Source: Acholoe squamosa
Lineage: Eukaryota; Annelida; Polychaeta; Phyllodocida; Polynoidae
Assembly: GCA_949317995.1 (NCBI GenBank)
Contig: OX439036.1
Coordinates: forward strand, 103,337,891 to 103,401,890
DNA length: 64,000 bases
Direction: 5' to 3'
Made by a program: the position numbers and the translations under genes. Below the pieces are notes generated by a model. It searched no databases. It worked only from the letters and a program-made list of their open reading frames with translations, and had not been told where the DNA came from. Numbering within the stretch: the stretch's first letter is position 1; every line of letters begins with the position of its first letter. Shown here piece by piece: positions 62,195-64,000 of this stretch.

Positions 62195-62773
62195 TTGGTT
62201 TGGTTGATTTTATGTCCACTAATAGTACTTAAAAGTTAACAGACATTTCTGTGGTTCACAGACATTAAGTCCTTTCTTTTCTGTTTGGACAGGTATTTCA
62301 AAGCTGCTTGTCCAGACAGCTAGACAGGTATTTATATGCTGCTTGCCCGACACAGCAGTGACCGAATCTATGACCAAATCTATGAATTGAATGACCGCAT
62401 CTATGAGGAGGGGTGAGGGGGAAAACCGCTACCGGGGCTTCATTCCCCTACTCTTTTCGAAGGATAGCAAGTGTTCTTATATTTGCCTGGTCCCATAGGC
62501 AGGGCCAGACAAACCACGGCCTTTGATCACTCAGACGTGGTTCACTGAGGGGGAATCCCATAGCAAAAGACAAGAGGGTAGGCCCCGGCCTGCACATATG
62601 GACAACAGCTGCCGACATGCTCACCCCAAGCCACAAGAAACCCCAAGTTTGTCGCCTTTTACGGATCTGGTATGCCCACTGGTAGAATGGAAGGAGAATT
62701 CCTCCTATGTGGACTCCCAATGAAGTTATTTTGCTCCTCCATGCCTGCACATGAAGTCCCCACAGGGGGAGCA
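62195..62773 (-). mobile_element. 0.6 kb retroposon, copy 2, inside the Polinton
   Basis: Same body as 54096-54697 with the AACCAA-type tail on minus. CCCTGGGA is duplicated at 62187-62194 and 62774-62781. It separates the pVI-like and major-capsid-like genes. Confidence 0.85.
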
Positions 62774-62781
62774 CCCTGGGA

Positions 62782-63961
62782 GAGTTGGACCTTCACGCTC
62801 TGCCTATCACTCAGAAGGACATCATCAAAAATCAAATCATCACCAAGGCCCGAACAACGCGCTCACTACACACGTGGAAAGTTTGGACTTTACATTCAAA
62901 GCCAGCGCCCTGTACACAGACCTGAGCGAAGCTGAACTGTACCTGGAATTGGATATGGTAGACGCCGTGTCAACTACTCATCAACGGTGAAAAAGTGATG
63001 GGAAACAACGAGGATTACCTCCAGAACACCTTGACCAGAAACAAAGAAGCCAAAGAAACCCGCCTGCGGGATGTCAGAAATACTACAAGGACACCCAGGG
63101 TCACATAGAGGCGAGAACAGCCAACAACAAGGGATGGACGGCAAGGAGGGCCTAGTTTGTCGCTAGGAATAAACACGCGGTCATCATGCGGCCACACCTG
63201 GACCTAATCAGACAGTGCAAGAAGTTGCCCCAATGCGAAATAAAGTTCATCTTTGAGAAGAACGATCCCAAATTTTACATGATGCAAGTGGCCACCCAAG
63301 CCTTTTGGATCAAGATAACCAAAGCAGAAATGAGCATTAAGCAGATGACAGTCGAAGAAGAGGTGGTTGACACTCACAATAAATGTGTCGTCGATCCGCA
63401 GTTTGGGCCATTCAACTACTACATATGGAGGTGTAAAGTGACCAAGCACATGCTGGACGGCGATTCGCAAGACTACAGGTGGACTCAACCGGACACCAGT
63501 CAAATCCCCACCCGTGTGGTCTTGGCTATGGTCAACGAAACGGCTTTGGCAGGCAGGAAAACTGAAAAGCCTTTCAACCATAGGCACTTCAAACTGAAGG
63601 AGGTTGCTCTCAGATTCAAAGATCAAAATTTTGAACTGAGAATGGCTTTTGACATTGACAGCTGCGTGAAAGCTTACCAGCTAATGTACACCGACAGCTG
63701 TCTCTTAGCACTTGGGCAAAACTGCAAATCTCTCTGGAGAAGTTCATGGACAGCCGCTCGTTTTTTCATATTCGAACAAAACTTGGACAAAACTCCAGAA
63801 GATTCTCGCATCAACCTCATCGAACAAGGAAAACTAAGCATAGCGCTCAGGTTTGATACTCCCACCACCCAAGCCATTTCCGTCATCCTGTGTTCCTTCT
63901 ACGACAACAACATCCAACTCACAGCTGACCGCCTCACGATGACAGACTATCCCATGAACTA
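62782..63961 (+). pseudogene. Polinton major capsid (hexon-like) protein, broken N-terminal part
   Basis: The N-terminal part (FTFKASALYTDLSEAELYLELDMV) is followed by about 200 bp with stops and shifts (TNNKGW piece near 63120). From 63186 comes an open stretch of 258 codons: RPHLDLIRQCKKLPQCEIKF, KFYMMQVATQAFWIKITKAE, then TRVVLAMVNETALAG and KPFNHRHFKLKEVALRF. This pattern matches the double-jelly-roll capsid protein family of Polintons, often annotated in invertebrates as F54H12.2-like. It ends in TAG at 63959. The breaks make it non-functional. Confidence 0.78.
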
Positions 63962-64000
63962 GGAATGAAAACTGGTGACATCACCGCCGTGTTGAAAAAC

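Overview
This is a eukaryotic, invertebrate-type genomic window. Genes have spliced exons with GT-AG introns. It carries a complete nicotinic acetylcholine receptor subunit gene, Ty3/gypsy LTR elements with clear TG...CA termini, I/Jockey-type LINE debris, Polinton/Maverick debris, and SINEs whose tails carry the 'TTTAACGYC' type motif. I associate that combination with marine lophotrochozoans such as molluscs or brachiopods, but the species cannot be fixed from the sequence alone. Host genes are a minority; most of the window is nested mobile DNA.

Layout. 1-5.2 kb: SINE edge, a candidate solo LTR, an hAT-like element with an 8-bp duplication, and a 1.7 kb G-rich minisatellite of 44/41-bp units ending about 0.6 kb upstream of the receptor start codon. 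5.29-17.43 kb: an apparently intact eight-exon receptor gene (465 codons plus stop, all splice phases agree). Its introns hold a perfect 35-bp hairpin, a TA-flanked MITE, a 44-bp-TIR element, a tRNA-Asp-like sequence, a solo LTR and a tRNA-derived SINE. 17.4-20.5 kb: no gene seen, repeats only. 20.52-30.89 kb: gypsy-1 on the minus strand, 363-bp LTRs differing at one base, yet with five in-frame stops and one frame break. 31-33.9 kb: minisatellites, MITEs, a tRNA-Arg-like relic and a spacerless 50-bp palindrome. 33.93-48.26 kb: gypsy-2 on the plus strand, 388-bp LTRs differing at five bases, interrupted by a 143-bp MITE, two SINEs and a 3.6 kb TIR transposon that itself contains LINE and MITE debris. 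48.3-52.3 kb: AT-rich, with one orphan signal-peptide exon at 51.18 kb. 52.3-64 kb: a broken Polinton (PolB fragment on minus, penton-like, pVI-like and major-capsid-like genes on plus) split by a LINE, SINEs and a 0.6 kb retroposon.

How the parts work together. Both gypsy elements have an N-terminal charged/coiled-coil ORF, a Gag core with zinc knuckle, a protease frame entered by an apparent -1 shift directly at the Gag terminator, then RT-RNase H-integrase, and then an unusual 3' region where env would be. In gypsy-2 this 3' region is about 3.2 kb. It starts with a CCAAT/GC/TATA/Inr-like promoter whose first downstream ATG opens a two-zinc-finger protein, continues into a coiled-coil protein, and contains a well-formed candidate intron. 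The pol frame before it ends in a long arginine-serine-rich tail. In both elements a single in-frame UGA separates the N-terminal ORF from the Gag core, with no AUG between the UGA and the conserved core. I consider this two-element pattern and the gypsy-2 accessory module the most interesting content here.

All family calls come from reading motifs by eye; no database search or alignment was run.
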